A stretch of DNA of 14,049 nt from Deltaproteobacteria bacterium. Lineage in GTDB: Bacteria > Myxococcota > UBA796 > SXON01. Shown piece after piece: positions 6,426 to 13,593 of the stretch. The notes under the pieces are model-generated. The model saw only the letters and a list, made by a program, of their open reading frames with translations, searched no databases and had not been told where the DNA came from. Numbering within the stretch: the first letter of the stretch is position 1; each line of letters begins with the position of its first letter. The stretch spans positions 1-14,049 of the forward strand of contig CANKNP010000105.1 in the NCBI GenBank assembly GCA_947483545.1, in the 5' to 3' direction. The position numbers were made by a program, and so were the translations under genes.

Positions 6426-8933
6426 GTGTCCAGCCACTTCCTCACCGACAAGAGCATGTCCCTCGAGAGTCAATTCGGCGGCTGGGCGCTCGCCCGTCGG
6501 CGTGCGTTCGCGGAGCCTGGGGTGAAGCCCAACTACGCTCCGGATCGTGCCTACCAGATCGAACACATCTCGCTCGACCTGCACATCGACCCTGTCGCCC
6601 GGACGCTTCGCGGCCTCGCACGCATCAAGTTCATCGCCGACCCGACGGCTGGCGCTCGGTACGCGCTGGATCTCGACGAGCTGACGGTAGACTCAGTGAC
6701 CGATCCGGGGGGCGAGCCGCTCGCTTGGAAGCACGCAGACGGAAAGCTGTCGTTCCCCGCCCTCCCCGAGGTGATCGTGTGCTGGCGGGGATCCCCGCGG
6801 CGCGGCCTGTATTTCGTGGGTCCGACCGCCGCTGAGCCGTCACGGCTGCCGGAGGCTTGGAGCCAGTGTCAGGACGAAGACGCGCACTACATCTTCCCCT
6901 GCTTCGACCACCCCTCGATGAAGCACGCATTCACGACGCGGGTCACCGTGCCCGGGGGCTACACCTGCGTTGGCAATGGAAGACTGAAGGCGCTGGACGG
7001 CGACGTCTGGACGTGGGACCAGGTAGAGCCGATGCCCGCGTACCTTTGGACCGTCGTCGTGATGAAAGCGACAACGGTCATCGGCACCTGGGAGAAGATC
7101 CCGCTTGGCTACATCGTGCCCGAGGGCACCCCGGAGGCGCTCGTACGCCAGGCGTTCGGCCGAACCCCGAAGATGATCGGGTTCCTCTCGGGCTTGTTCG
7201 GCCGTTACCCCTGGCCGCGGTACGACCAGGTGGTCGTGCACGAGTTCATCTTCGGGGGCATGGAGAACACCGCCGCCACCACGCTCCTCGACCTTGTGCT
7301 GACCGACATCCCCGAGCTGGAGTGGGACCCGGACGAGCTGATCGTGCACGAGATGGCACACCAGTGGTTCGGCGATCTGCTGACCTGTCAGGACTGGTCG
7401 CAAGGTTGGCTCAACGAAGGCTGGGCGACCTACACAGAGTTCCTATGGAACAGCCACCAGCACGGCGCACACCACGCCGCCTACGCCCTCTGGGAGCAGC
7501 TCGGGAGCTACCTCTCCGAGGACGGGGAGCGGTACCGCCGCCCGATTGTCAGCTACCTGTTCCGGGAGCCTATCGATGTCTTTGACCGGCACCTGTATGA
7601 GAAGGGCGCCTTGGTGCTCCACACGCTCCGTACCGACCTGGGCGACGGGCCGTTTTGGGCGGGCGTTCAGCTCTACCTCACGCGCCACCGCTACCAGACC
7701 GTCCATACGCGCCATTTTCAACGCGCGATGGAGGACGCGACCGGGCGAAACCTGGATCGGTTCTTCGAGCAGTGGGTCTTCAGCGCGGGTCACCCCAGCT
7801 TGGAGGTCACGGTCTCCCACGCGGACGGCCTGGTGCAGGTTCACGTCAAGCAGACGCAGGACGGGGAGGGCGTGCCGCAGGCCTACGCCGTGCCGCTGCA
7901 AATCGGGTACCGGGATCGCGCCCACACGGTGACCGTGGACCAGCGCGAGCGGGGCTACTCGTTCCCGAGCGCGGAGGCTCCGGACTTCGTGAGCGTGGAC
8001 GCCGACTTCAAGGTGCTCGCCGAGATCAAGCTGAAGGCGCCGCGGAGCTGGCTCATCGCCCAGTTGGAGCGGGACCCGGGCGTGATCGGGCGCATCCGCG
8101 CGGCCAAGGCGCTCGGCGAGGATGGCTCGATCGAGGCCATCGACGCGCTCATCGTGGCGCTCAAAGGCGACAAGTTCTGGGGGTCGCGCGCCGAGGTCGC
8201 GGATGTGCTTGGGGATCTTGGGGGTGCCAAGGTGACGGCTGCGCTGATCACGGCGCTTGAGGACTCGAGCGCCCGGGTCCGGAAGCGCGTGGCGACCGCG
8301 CTCGGTGGGATTCGGCGACCCGAGGCCGGGGCAGCGCTCGCGGCCCATGCCACCGATAGCAGCGTGCTGGTGGAGGGCGAGGTCGCGAAGTCTCTCGGGC
8401 GCCTGCGCGTGCCAACGGCTCGGGCGCGGTGCGAGGCGCTCCTCGGGCGCGAGAGCTGGAGCGAGGTGCTCCGCTGCAGGGCCATCGAGGGCCTCGGCGC
8501 CGGCCGGGACGTCGGACTGGTCCCGCTGCTCCTCGAATGGACCGCGGAGCAGAAGCCCACGAGGGCTCGAGCAGCGGCGTGTCATGCGCTCGCGAGGTTG
8601 GGCAACGAGGTCGAGGAGACCCGCACCGGGGTGGTCGAGCGGCTCATCACGCTCGCCGAAGACGAGAACTTCCGGGTGCAGGTCTCGGCCATCAACGCGC
8701 TGGGAACGCTGCGGGATTCGCGGGCGACGGCGGTGTTGGAGCGCGCGCACGGGAGCGCTGGAGATGGTCGCTGCCGGCGCCTTGCGTGGGAGGCCCTGGC
8801 GAACATTCGCGAGGGCCGGACGACGTCGGAGGGGCTTCACAGCTTGCGGGGTCAGCTCGACACGCTCGCGGATGAGAACCGCCGCCTGCGCGACCGGGTC
8901 GAGAAGATCGAGCGCACGAGCGGAGAAAAATAG
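6426..8933 (+). CDS. M1-family zinc aminopeptidase with C-terminal HEAT repeats and coiled coil
   Basis: This is a cytoplasmic metallo-aminopeptidase (no signal peptide) of 835 residues that would remove N-terminal residues from peptides. The N-terminal beta domain (~25-200) is followed by the exopeptidase motif GGMEN at 277-281, HEMAH at 308-312 (zinc ligands His308 and His312, catalytic Glu309), NEGWA at 330-334 with zinc ligand Glu331, and Tyr391 in HLYEKG, the usual transition-state tyrosine. The spacing HExxH-x18-E is exact for M1. From ~540 to ~800 the ERAP-like C-terminal region is replaced by short HEAT-type helical repeats (VRKRVATALGGI, FRVQVSAINALGTL), and the last ~30 residues look like a coiled coil (LADENRRLRDRVEKIER). 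The next gene starts 2 bp after the stop, so the two are probably translationally coupled. Catalytic assignment is strong; the role of the HEAT part is inferred as substrate or partner binding. Confidence 0.95.
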   Translation: MSSHFLTDKSMSLESQFGGWALARRRAFAEPGVKPNYAPDRAYQIEHISLDLHIDPVARTLRGLARIKFIADPTAGARYALDLDELTVDSVTDPGGEPLAWKHADGKLSFPALPEVIVCWRGSPRRGLYFVGPTAAEPSRLPEAWSQCQDEDAHYIFPCFDHPSMKHAFTTRVTVPGGYTCVGNGRLKALDGDVWTWDQVEPMPAYLWTVVVMKATTVIGTWEKIPLGYIVPEGTPEALVRQAFGRTPKMIGFLSGLFGRYPWPRYDQVVVHEFIFGGMENTAATTLLDLVLTDIPELEWDPDELIVHEMAHQWFGDLLTCQDWSQGWLNEGWATYTEFLWNSHQHGAHHAAYALWEQLGSYLSEDGERYRRPIVSYLFREPIDVFDRHLYEKGALVLHTLRTDLGDGPFWAGVQLYLTRHRYQTVHTRHFQRAMEDATGRNLDRFFEQWVFSAGHPSLEVTVSHADGLVQVHVKQTQDGEGVPQAYAVPLQIGYRDRAHTVTVDQRERGYSFPSAEAPDFVSVDADFKVLAEIKLKAPRSWLIAQLERDPGVIGRIRAAKALGEDGSIEAIDALIVALKGDKFWGSRAEVADVLGDLGGAKVTAALITALEDSSARVRKRVATALGGIRRPEAGAALAAHATDSSVLVEGEVAKSLGRLRVPTARARCEALLGRESWSEVLRCRAIEGLGAGRDVGLVPLLLEWTAEQKPTRARAAACHALARLGNEVEETRTGVVERLITLAEDENFRVQVSAINALGTLRDSRATAVLERAHGSAGDGRCRRLAWEALANIREGRTTSEGLHSLRGQLDTLADENRRLRDRVEKIERTSGEK

Positions 8934-8935
8934 CG

Positions 8936-9778
8936 ATGTACAACCTTGCGATTGCCCTCGGAAGCTCCGTCGTGGTATTTCTGGCCGGCTGGGGAGCGTC
9001 GGGCTGGATCGCCGGCATCATACCAGCGATTCTGTGCCTTGCGGGCATGTACTTCGTGCTTGCACGCCGCACGGGGAAGCAAGTCGAGCAGATATTCGTG
9101 CGCGCGGTGGGGTTGTTCCAGGCGGGTCAGCTCGCGGAGGGGCGGGCCGCCATGCTGGAGGCGATGCCGCTCGCGCGCTGGCAGTTCCTGGTTCAGGAGC
9201 AGATTTACAGCCAGCTCGGTCAGGTGGACTACCAGCAGGCGTGTGGCCTGCTGCTGGAGCACAAGCACACTCGGGACGTCGCCAAGAAGGCGCTCGGCGA
9301 GGAGAAGCTGCGCGAGGCGTTGGCCCAGCTGGAGAAAGCCTGGTCGCGGGACTGGCGCGGCCAGCTCGCGCGGGCGCTGTGCCTGCACCGGCTGAACCGG
9401 TTCGACGAGATCGCGAAGGTGATGGCGGTCGCCGAAGGTGCGGCGGCGTCCGAGCCCCTGTACTTTGGGATCTGGGCCTGGATGCTGAACGAGCAGAAGA
9501 AGCGGGACGAGGCGCTCCAGGTTTTGGGAAAAGGACTGGTTGGATGCGCCAAGTCGAAGCCGCTGCTGGCGATGCAGGAGAGCTTGAGCAACAAGCGCCG
9601 GCCCGACATGGAGGTGTTCGGTGAGCACTGGTACGCCTTTGCGCCAGACGAGATCCCGAAGGAGCGGCTCATGGAGATGGCCCACGCGCACGCCCAAGCG
9701 ACTGGGAAGCCGCTCCCCACGGCTCCGCAGGCCCGCAGGGGCCCACCGCCGAAGACCTGGCCGATGCCCCGGCGCTGA
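8936..9778 (+). CDS. Membrane-anchored protein with TPR-like helices
   Basis: No named family was recognised for this 280-residue protein. Two adjacent hydrophobic segments at ~4-20 and ~24-42 form a hairpin anchor, followed by Arg44-Arg45, which should place the rest in the cytoplasm. Residues ~48-235 are helical with TPR-like spacing (FVRAVGLFQAGQLAEGRAAM, EKLREALAQLEKAW, RDEALQVLGKGLVG). The C-terminus is rich in Pro and Arg. The start codon is 2 bp after the aminopeptidase stop, with GGAG inside the end of that gene as ribosome site. This argues for co-expression and perhaps for a membrane platform for the aminopeptidase; that link is inference from position only. Confidence 0.8.
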   Translation: MYNLAIALGSSVVVFLAGWGASGWIAGIIPAILCLAGMYFVLARRTGKQVEQIFVRAVGLFQAGQLAEGRAAMLEAMPLARWQFLVQEQIYSQLGQVDYQQACGLLLEHKHTRDVAKKALGEEKLREALAQLEKAWSRDWRGQLARALCLHRLNRFDEIAKVMAVAEGAAASEPLYFGIWAWMLNEQKKRDEALQVLGKGLVGCAKSKPLLAMQESLSNKRRPDMEVFGEHWYAFAPDEIPKERLMEMAHAHAQATGKPLPTAPQARRGPPPKTWPMPRR

Positions 9779-9800
9779 GCACCCCGTCGTCCCGCCGAGC

Positions 9801-9818
9801 GTGGGGGCTTGCCCCCAC
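9801..9818 (+). terminator. Hairpin after the TPR-like gene, possible terminator
   Basis: GTGGGGG and CCCCCAC form a perfect 7-bp G:C stem around a CTTG loop, 22 bp after the stop codon at 9778. No T-run follows, so it is not a typical intrinsic terminator; it could stall polymerase or shield the transcript end. Confidence 0.4.
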
Positions 9819-9896
9819 CCCTCCGATGCTCAACCGCACCGAGCCGGGTCCCGGCGTCGGCGGGTCGTGAGAAATCCGCAAGGTCTCGCATCTGGG

Positions 9897-9925
9897 TTGA
9901 CATCGGGGTGTGTCCGGTGTTCACT
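9897..9925 (+). promoter_or_regulatory. Candidate sigma70-type promoter, possibly leaderless
   Basis: TTGACA (9897-9902, a perfect -35 match) is followed after 17 bp by TTCACT (9920-9925, 3 of 6 matches to the -10 consensus). The expected start point near 9932 falls almost on ATG 9934, which would give a leaderless transcript. A short palindrome, GCCGGG-T-CCCGGC (9843-9855), lies upstream and could be an operator. Only the -35 is convincing. Confidence 0.35.
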
Positions 9926-9933
9926 GGCGGCGC

Positions 9934-10710
9934 ATGGCCAACCGCATCGTCCTCGTCGTCGACACCAACGCCTCCAGCGCGCAGCGCGTGACCGAGGCGC
10001 TCGCTGACACGCCCTTCTCTGTTCGCTCTGCCACCTCGCTCCCCGAGGCTGATGCCATCGTGGATCAGACCGAGATCACCGCTGTGATCGCCGCGCTGAC
10101 GTTCCCGAAGGGCAACGGCTACGACTTTGCCCGCTCGGTCAAGGTGCGCCAGCCCGCCGCCGCGATCTTCCTGATGTCGGGTGGCTTTGAGGTGTACCAG
10201 GCGCCCCGCGCTGAGGCTTCCGGCGTCGATGGCCGCATGGCGCGCCCGATCCAGCCCGAGTCTGTCCGAAAGCAGTTGGAGAGCGTGCTCGGCCCCATCA
10301 ACGTGGAGGCTGTGCCCGAGCCGATCGCGACCCCCGTCGCTCCTCCGGCTGCGATCGATTCGGTTGAGCTGGCCGAGCTGTCCGATCCCCGGCCCGCAGC
10401 CTCGCGCACGGCCACCCCGATCGGCAACGAGCGCATCGCCAGCTTCCTTCCGCGCGATTGGAACCAGCTCCCGCTGGTCCGCGTGGACCCCGCGGTGGTC
10501 AGCCCCGCCATCGAGCGCGCCATTCTGGAGGTGTTGCCCGAGGTCGTTGAGACCGTCCTGCGCAACGCCATGGTGAACTCCCGCAGCTTCCGCGACCTCG
10601 TGGAGGTGGCCGTGGATGATGCTGTGCGGGAGCAGGTGGCGGACATCGCCCGCCGGGTGGTCCGGGAGCGGCTCGCGGAGATGGAAGCGAGTCGGACCGG
10701 GCAGGGGTAG
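9934..10710 (+). CDS. Pseudo-receiver (response-regulator-like) protein with helical C-terminal domain
   Basis: This cytoplasmic protein of 258 residues has an N-terminal two-component receiver fold (~3-120) starting RIVLVVDTN with conserved Asp10. The phospho-acceptor position, four residues before Pro58, is Ala54, and the conserved Lys-Pro is Arg104-Pro105; Ser82 keeps the usual Ser/Thr. It therefore cannot be phosphorylated in the standard way and probably acts as a constitutive or ligand-controlled protein-binding domain. A Pro/Ala-rich linker (~130-165) leads to an alpha-helical domain (~190-255) with LPEVVETVL and charged helices, not recognised as DNA-binding. ATG 9934 is preferred over GTG 9910 because the receiver fold begins right after it and the candidate promoter overlaps the longer form. 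It heads a likely three-gene operon. Confidence 0.82.
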   Translation: MANRIVLVVDTNASSAQRVTEALADTPFSVRSATSLPEADAIVDQTEITAVIAALTFPKGNGYDFARSVKVRQPAAAIFLMSGGFEVYQAPRAEASGVDGRMARPIQPESVRKQLESVLGPINVEAVPEPIATPVAPPAAIDSVELAELSDPRPAASRTATPIGNERIASFLPRDWNQLPLVRVDPAVVSPAIERAILEVLPEVVETVLRNAMVNSRSFRDLVEVAVDDAVREQVADIARRVVRERLAEMEASRTGQG

Positions 10711-10731
10711 GGGTAGGAATGGCCCCGCACT

Positions 10732-12339
10732 GTGAACCTCGCTGAGCTGCGCGCCCAGGTCCACCTCGGGGAGGACAGCACTCGGCAATTCAAGGCCGAC
10801 GTTCGCAACGGAGAGTCGCTCGCGGCCGAGCTGGCGGCGTTCGCGAACAGCGAGGGTGGCACGATCTTCATCGGGGTGACGGACGACGGGCGGCTCCCGG
10901 GTTTGGACGGCGAAGCCGTGCGGAGGATCAACCAGCTCATCGGGAACGCGGCGAGTCAGCTCGTCCGGAGCCCGTTGGTGGTCCACACCGAAAATATAGC
11001 GTTGGAAAGTGGGCAGATCGCGATCGTGCTCTCCGTTCCGAAAGGGTTGGATAAGCCCTACTTCGACAAAAACGGCGTCATCTGGCTCAAGGTCGGTTCG
11101 GACAAGCGGCGGATCAACTCCAAGGAGGAATTACGTAGGTTCTTCCAGGTCAGCGACCAGTTCCATGCGGACGAGCTGCCCACCAGCGCCATGCCGGCAG
11201 ACCTGGACCTCCTCCGCTTCCGCGATTTCCTGCGCGATGTCTATGATCAGCCCCTCCCCGACGCGCCCAACGACCGGCTGTTGTTGCTCCAGAACCTCAA
11301 CCTCGCCACCAACGAGGGGGCGCTGAACCTCGGGGGGCTGTTGCTGTTCGGCGAGCGTCCCGAGCGCTTCAAGCCGCAGTTCACGGTCAAGGCCGTGCGG
11401 TACCCGGGCACGGCGATTCACACCAGCGCGTACGTCGATACCCAAGACTTCCACGGCCCGCTGCGCAAGGTCTACGACGACGCGCTCGGCTTCATCCTAC
11501 GCAATTTGCATCGTCGGCAGGCAGGCCGCGGAGTGAACGCTCCGGGCACCTTGGAGATCCCCGCCCTGGTGTTCGAGGAGCTGTTGGTGAACGCGCTGGT
11601 CCACCGCGACTACCTGATCAACGCGGCCATTCGGCTGTTCGTCTTCGAGGATCGCGTGGAGATCGTCAGCCCCGGACACCTGCCGAACCACCTGACCGTC
11701 GCGAAGATCCGCGCAGGGAACTCGGTGATCCGGAACCCGATCCTCGCTTCGTTTGTGGCGAAGGGGGTGCTCCCGTACCGAGGGCTCGGCACCGGTGTGC
11801 GGCGCGCGGTGGAGGCCTGGCCCGCCATCGAGCTGCTCAATGACCCGGATGCTGCGCTGCTGACGGTGATCGTTCGCCGTCCTGAGGCGACCGGCCCAGA
11901 GTGGGACGAGGCCGTTCCAGGTTCGGTAGAAGCCGAGGCGCTGCCGGGCGACGCAGCCCCAGGTTCGGTAGAAACCGATCCCCTGCCGTGCGATACAGCC
12001 CCAGGTTCGGTAGAAACCGATCCCCTGCCGGCCGACGCAGCCCCAGGTTCGGTAGAAACCGGGCCGCCTTGGGCGCCAGGTTCGGTAGAAACCGCCCACC
12101 CCGCAGATCCAGGTTCGGTAGAAACCGCGGGCGACACACCCGCCAGGATCCTCGCCCACCTGCTCGCGACGCCGCAGGACAGCGTTCCGGCCGTCGCCGC
12201 AGCGCTCGGGCTCAGCACCCGCGCGATCGAGAAGCAGATCGCGACCCTCGAGCGCACGGGACGGCTCCGCCATCTCGGCCCCAAGAAGGGAGGCCGGTGG
12301 GAAGTGCTGTCCCCTCAAAAAGGACACTCCGTGACTTGA
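10732..12339 (+). CDS. Schlafen/AlbA_2-type putative DNA-binding protein with RecG-like ATPase-like domain and winged helix
   Basis: A 535-residue cytoplasmic protein. Residues ~12-125 match the AlbA_2 (Schlafen-like) domain with EDSTRQFKAD and AAFANSEGGTIFIGV. Residues ~275-385 resemble the GHKL ATPase-like C-terminal domain that often follows AlbA_2: EELLVNALVHRDY at 282-294 (Asn287 in the N-box) and GLGTG at 351-355. A repetitive linker (396-466, PGSVET units) precedes a winged-helix domain (~470-530, ILAHLLATP and STRAIEKQIATLERTGRL). Such proteins are usually annotated as transcriptional regulators or putative DNA binders; some Schlafen-like proteins act in defence, but no defence partner is seen. 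GTG 10732 is the first start after an in-frame stop at 10714, with AGGA 13 nt upstream, a weak fit. It lies 21 bp after the pseudo-receiver gene and 18 bp before the next gene. Confidence 0.88.
   Translation: MNLAELRAQVHLGEDSTRQFKADVRNGESLAAELAAFANSEGGTIFIGVTDDGRLPGLDGEAVRRINQLIGNAASQLVRSPLVVHTENIALESGQIAIVLSVPKGLDKPYFDKNGVIWLKVGSDKRRINSKEELRRFFQVSDQFHADELPTSAMPADLDLLRFRDFLRDVYDQPLPDAPNDRLLLLQNLNLATNEGALNLGGLLLFGERPERFKPQFTVKAVRYPGTAIHTSAYVDTQDFHGPLRKVYDDALGFILRNLHRRQAGRGVNAPGTLEIPALVFEELLVNALVHRDYLINAAIRLFVFEDRVEIVSPGHLPNHLTVAKIRAGNSVIRNPILASFVAKGVLPYRGLGTGVRRAVEAWPAIELLNDPDAALLTVIVRRPEATGPEWDEAVPGSVEAEALPGDAAPGSVETDPLPCDTAPGSVETDPLPADAAPGSVETGPPWAPGSVETAHPADPGSVETAGDTPARILAHLLATPQDSVPAVAAALGLSTRAIEKQIATLERTGRLRHLGPKKGGRWEVLSPQKGHSVT
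11917..12127 (+). repeat. Six-copy 19-bp intragenic repeat array (CCAGGTTCGGTAGAAACCG)
   Basis: Copies start at 11917, 11959, 12001, 12043, 12076 and 12109, spaced 42, 42, 42, 33 and 33 bp. The 19-bp core is identical in copies 2-6; copy 1 differs only at A-to-G in AAACC. The first three 42-bp units are similar throughout, but the DNA between later cores is unrelated. Each core reads PGSVET using CCA, GGT, GTA and GAA codons, unlike the G/C-ending codons around it. All spacings are multiples of three, so the frame is kept. Confidence 0.95.
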
Positions 12340-12345
12340 CACGGC

Positions 12346-12351
12346 AAGAGG
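12346..12351 (+). promoter_or_regulatory. Ribosome binding site favouring GTG 12358
   Basis: AAGAGG ends 6 nt before GTG 12358, a normal distance. The in-frame ATG 12364 would sit 12 nt away, and GTG 12385 even further. All three would keep the membrane anchor, so the start is likely but not certain. Confidence 0.5.
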
Positions 12352-12357
12352 TCTCGG

Positions 12358-13368
12358 GTGACGATGTGGCTCACGGAGCCTTGCGTGAAGACCCTCGTGC
12401 GTGTTGTTGTGACCCTGTGGACCGCGGCCTCGATCGGGGCGGTCGCCGTCGTGCTCTGGGGAGAGCAGCTTCCGCCCCCTGAACACCTCGCGGGGTCGGC
12501 GTTCGCGGCGGTGGCGGCGCCCGCTCCTGTGGCCTCTGAGCCCCCTGCGTGGGTGCGCCCCACGTGGTTTCCTGCGGTCTCGGATGTGGAGGCGCTCCCG
12601 ACCCTGTCCGAGCGTGGACCGACGCAAGGGCCCAAGCTCCGCGCGCGTTCGGCCATCGTTTACGATCTCGACACCGGTCGCGTACTGTTTGAGAAGAACG
12701 CGGACAATGTCCGACCCGTGGCGTCGATCACCAAGCTGGTGAGTGCCCTTGCCCTCGTGTCGCTGGCGCCGAACCTCGAAGACGAGATGTGTGTCAGCGC
12801 CGCGCAGTATCCGTCGCGATCGGGTGCCCGATCTCGGCTCTCGACGGGGGACTGCCTGCGGGGCTGGGATCTCCTGGGCGCGGCCCTGGTGGCATCGGAC
12901 AACCGCGCGGCGATCGGCCTCGCCGCGGCGGCGGGCACCGATGTCGAAGACTTCGTGCGCCAGATGAACGTCGTGAGCACCGAGCTGGGGATGGATCACT
13001 CGACCTGGACCGACCCCTCGGGCCTGGAGGACGAGAACCTCTCGACCGCGCGAGACATCGCCCGCGCGACGATCGCCGTGGCGGCTCACCCCACGCTCTC
13101 CTTGGTAGCGTCTGCGCCGTTCTGGGACGTCGAGCGCGAGGGGCGCAACACTCGCCGGCTTTTCTCGACGGACCGTCTGGCGGGCCGCGAGGATGTGTCG
13201 ATTGAAGCTGCCAAGACCGGGTACACCGACACCGCGAAGTATTGCTTCACGACCGCGTTGCAGACGGAAGATGGCCGGCGTCTGGTCGTGACCCTGCTCG
13301 GCGCGGATGGGAAGCTCACCCGGTGGGCGGACATGAACAGGGTGTTGAGCTGGGTGGATGATACTTGA
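12358..13368 (+). CDS. D-alanyl-D-alanine carboxypeptidase-type serine peptidase (S11), membrane-anchored
   Basis: This is a penicillin-binding-protein-type DD-peptidase of 336 residues that would trim or hydrolyse peptidoglycan stem peptides in the periplasm. An N-terminal signal anchor (~12-34, after Lys11) is not followed by a clear cleavage site. All three active-site motifs are present: SITK at 123-126 (nucleophile Ser123, Lys126), SDN at 180-182 and KTG at 286-288. The sequence between them (AIVYDLDTGRVLFEKNAD, ELGMDHSTWTDPSGL) is typical of the DacA/PbpG group. The C-terminal beta domain and amphipathic anchor of classical DacA are absent, making it a minimal S11 enzyme that relies on the N-terminal anchor. 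It is the last gene of the presumed operon. Its final codons and stop codon lie inside the heptamer element that begins at 13359, so the C-terminus may have been reshaped by that element. Confidence 0.92.
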   Translation: MTMWLTEPCVKTLVRVVVTLWTAASIGAVAVVLWGEQLPPPEHLAGSAFAAVAAPAPVASEPPAWVRPTWFPAVSDVEALPTLSERGPTQGPKLRARSAIVYDLDTGRVLFEKNADNVRPVASITKLVSALALVSLAPNLEDEMCVSAAQYPSRSGARSRLSTGDCLRGWDLLGAALVASDNRAAIGLAAAAGTDVEDFVRQMNVVSTELGMDHSTWTDPSGLEDENLSTARDIARATIAVAAHPTLSLVASAPFWDVEREGRNTRRLFSTDRLAGREDVSIEAAKTGYTDTAKYCFTTALQTEDGRRLVVTLLGADGKLTRWADMNRVLSWVDDT

Positions 13369-13393
13369 TACGTGACACATGTTTCATGTGTCG
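13359..13393 (+). repeat. Left heptamer array (TGATACA-type, five units)
   Basis: Five adjacent 7-bp units start at 13359, 13366, 13373, 13380 and 13387: TGATACT, TGATACG and TGACACA in one orientation, then TGTTTCA and TGTGTCG, which are the reverse complements of TGAAACA and CGACACA. The array turns on itself to make the hairpin at 13374-13392. Unit 2 provides the TGA stop of the preceding gene. Confidence 0.75.
13374..13392. terminator. Perfect 8-bp hairpin just after the carboxypeptidase stop
   Basis: GACACATG and CATGTGTC pair perfectly around a TTT loop, 5 bp after the stop at 13368. No T-run follows (GGGGCG instead). It may act as the operon's transcript end or simply reflect the inverted heptamer units. 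Confidence 0.4.
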
Positions 13394-13395
13394 GG

Positions 13396-13490
13396 GCGCT
13401 CCCCCTCCCCGGAGCGCTCCCTCCTCCCCATGGGTGCAGCGCTCTCTCCTCCCCCGATAGGGGCAGCGCTCTGTCCTCCGCCCTTTCAGG
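13396..13490 (+). repeat. Four degenerate GCGCTC-CT-rich direct repeats
   Basis: GCGCTC followed by a C/T-rich run recurs at 13396, 13414, 13439 and 13466 (steps of 18, 25 and 27 bp), with consensus GCGCTCYCTCCTCCCC. Copies 2 and 3 each end in a G-run and GCA, forming small CCCC/GGGG hairpins. Copies 1 and 2 also pair as GCGCTCC (13396-13402) with GGAGCGC (13411-13417). The strand is strongly pyrimidine-biased. Confidence 0.65.
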
Positions 13491-13514
13491 GGGGAGGTGC
13501 CTGAAGGGCGGAGG
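13475..13514. repeat. Strong 14-bp hairpin with one bulge
   Basis: Positions 13475-13489 pair with 13501-13514: all 14 bases of the right arm pair, and one extra T bulges in the left arm, around an 11-nt G-rich loop. It is the largest stem inside the 292-bp element and could fold in RNA or as a DNA cruciform. Confidence 0.7.
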
Positions 13515-13593
13515 GGGGTGGATGAGAAAAGGGGGATTCGATCCCCCGCCCCGCGCCGGTGACCTCGAGAGGCTCACCTTGTGTGCCCCGCTC

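Noticed and set aside
2639..6457. Very long minus-strand open frame (about 1270 codons) antisense to the MopE-repeat gene
   Set aside because: Stop codons are avoided only because the sense strand is full of GAC, GAT and GAG codons in repeats. The product shows no domain, and the sense frame has clear motifs.
7443..8840. Minus-strand open frame antisense to the aminopeptidase
   Set aside because: G+C-rich shadow frame with no recognisable motif; the opposite strand carries a complete M1 signature.
11917..12127. CRISPR array
   Set aside because: Repeats are 19 bp with 14-23 bp spacers, lie in frame inside a gene, and the first spacers are near copies of each other.
11497..13380. Minus-strand frame with repeated GFYRTW peptides across the AlbA_2 and S11 genes
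   Set aside because: The peptide is simply the reverse reading of the 19-bp core, and the frame crosses two well-supported plus-strand genes.
13531..13547. tRNA T-arm-like hairpin (GGGGG stem with a TTCGA/ATCGAA-type loop)
   Set aside because: Only a 5-7 bp stem resembles a T-arm. No acceptor partner, anticodon arm or CCA in register was found on either strand, so no tRNA or tRNA fragment is called.
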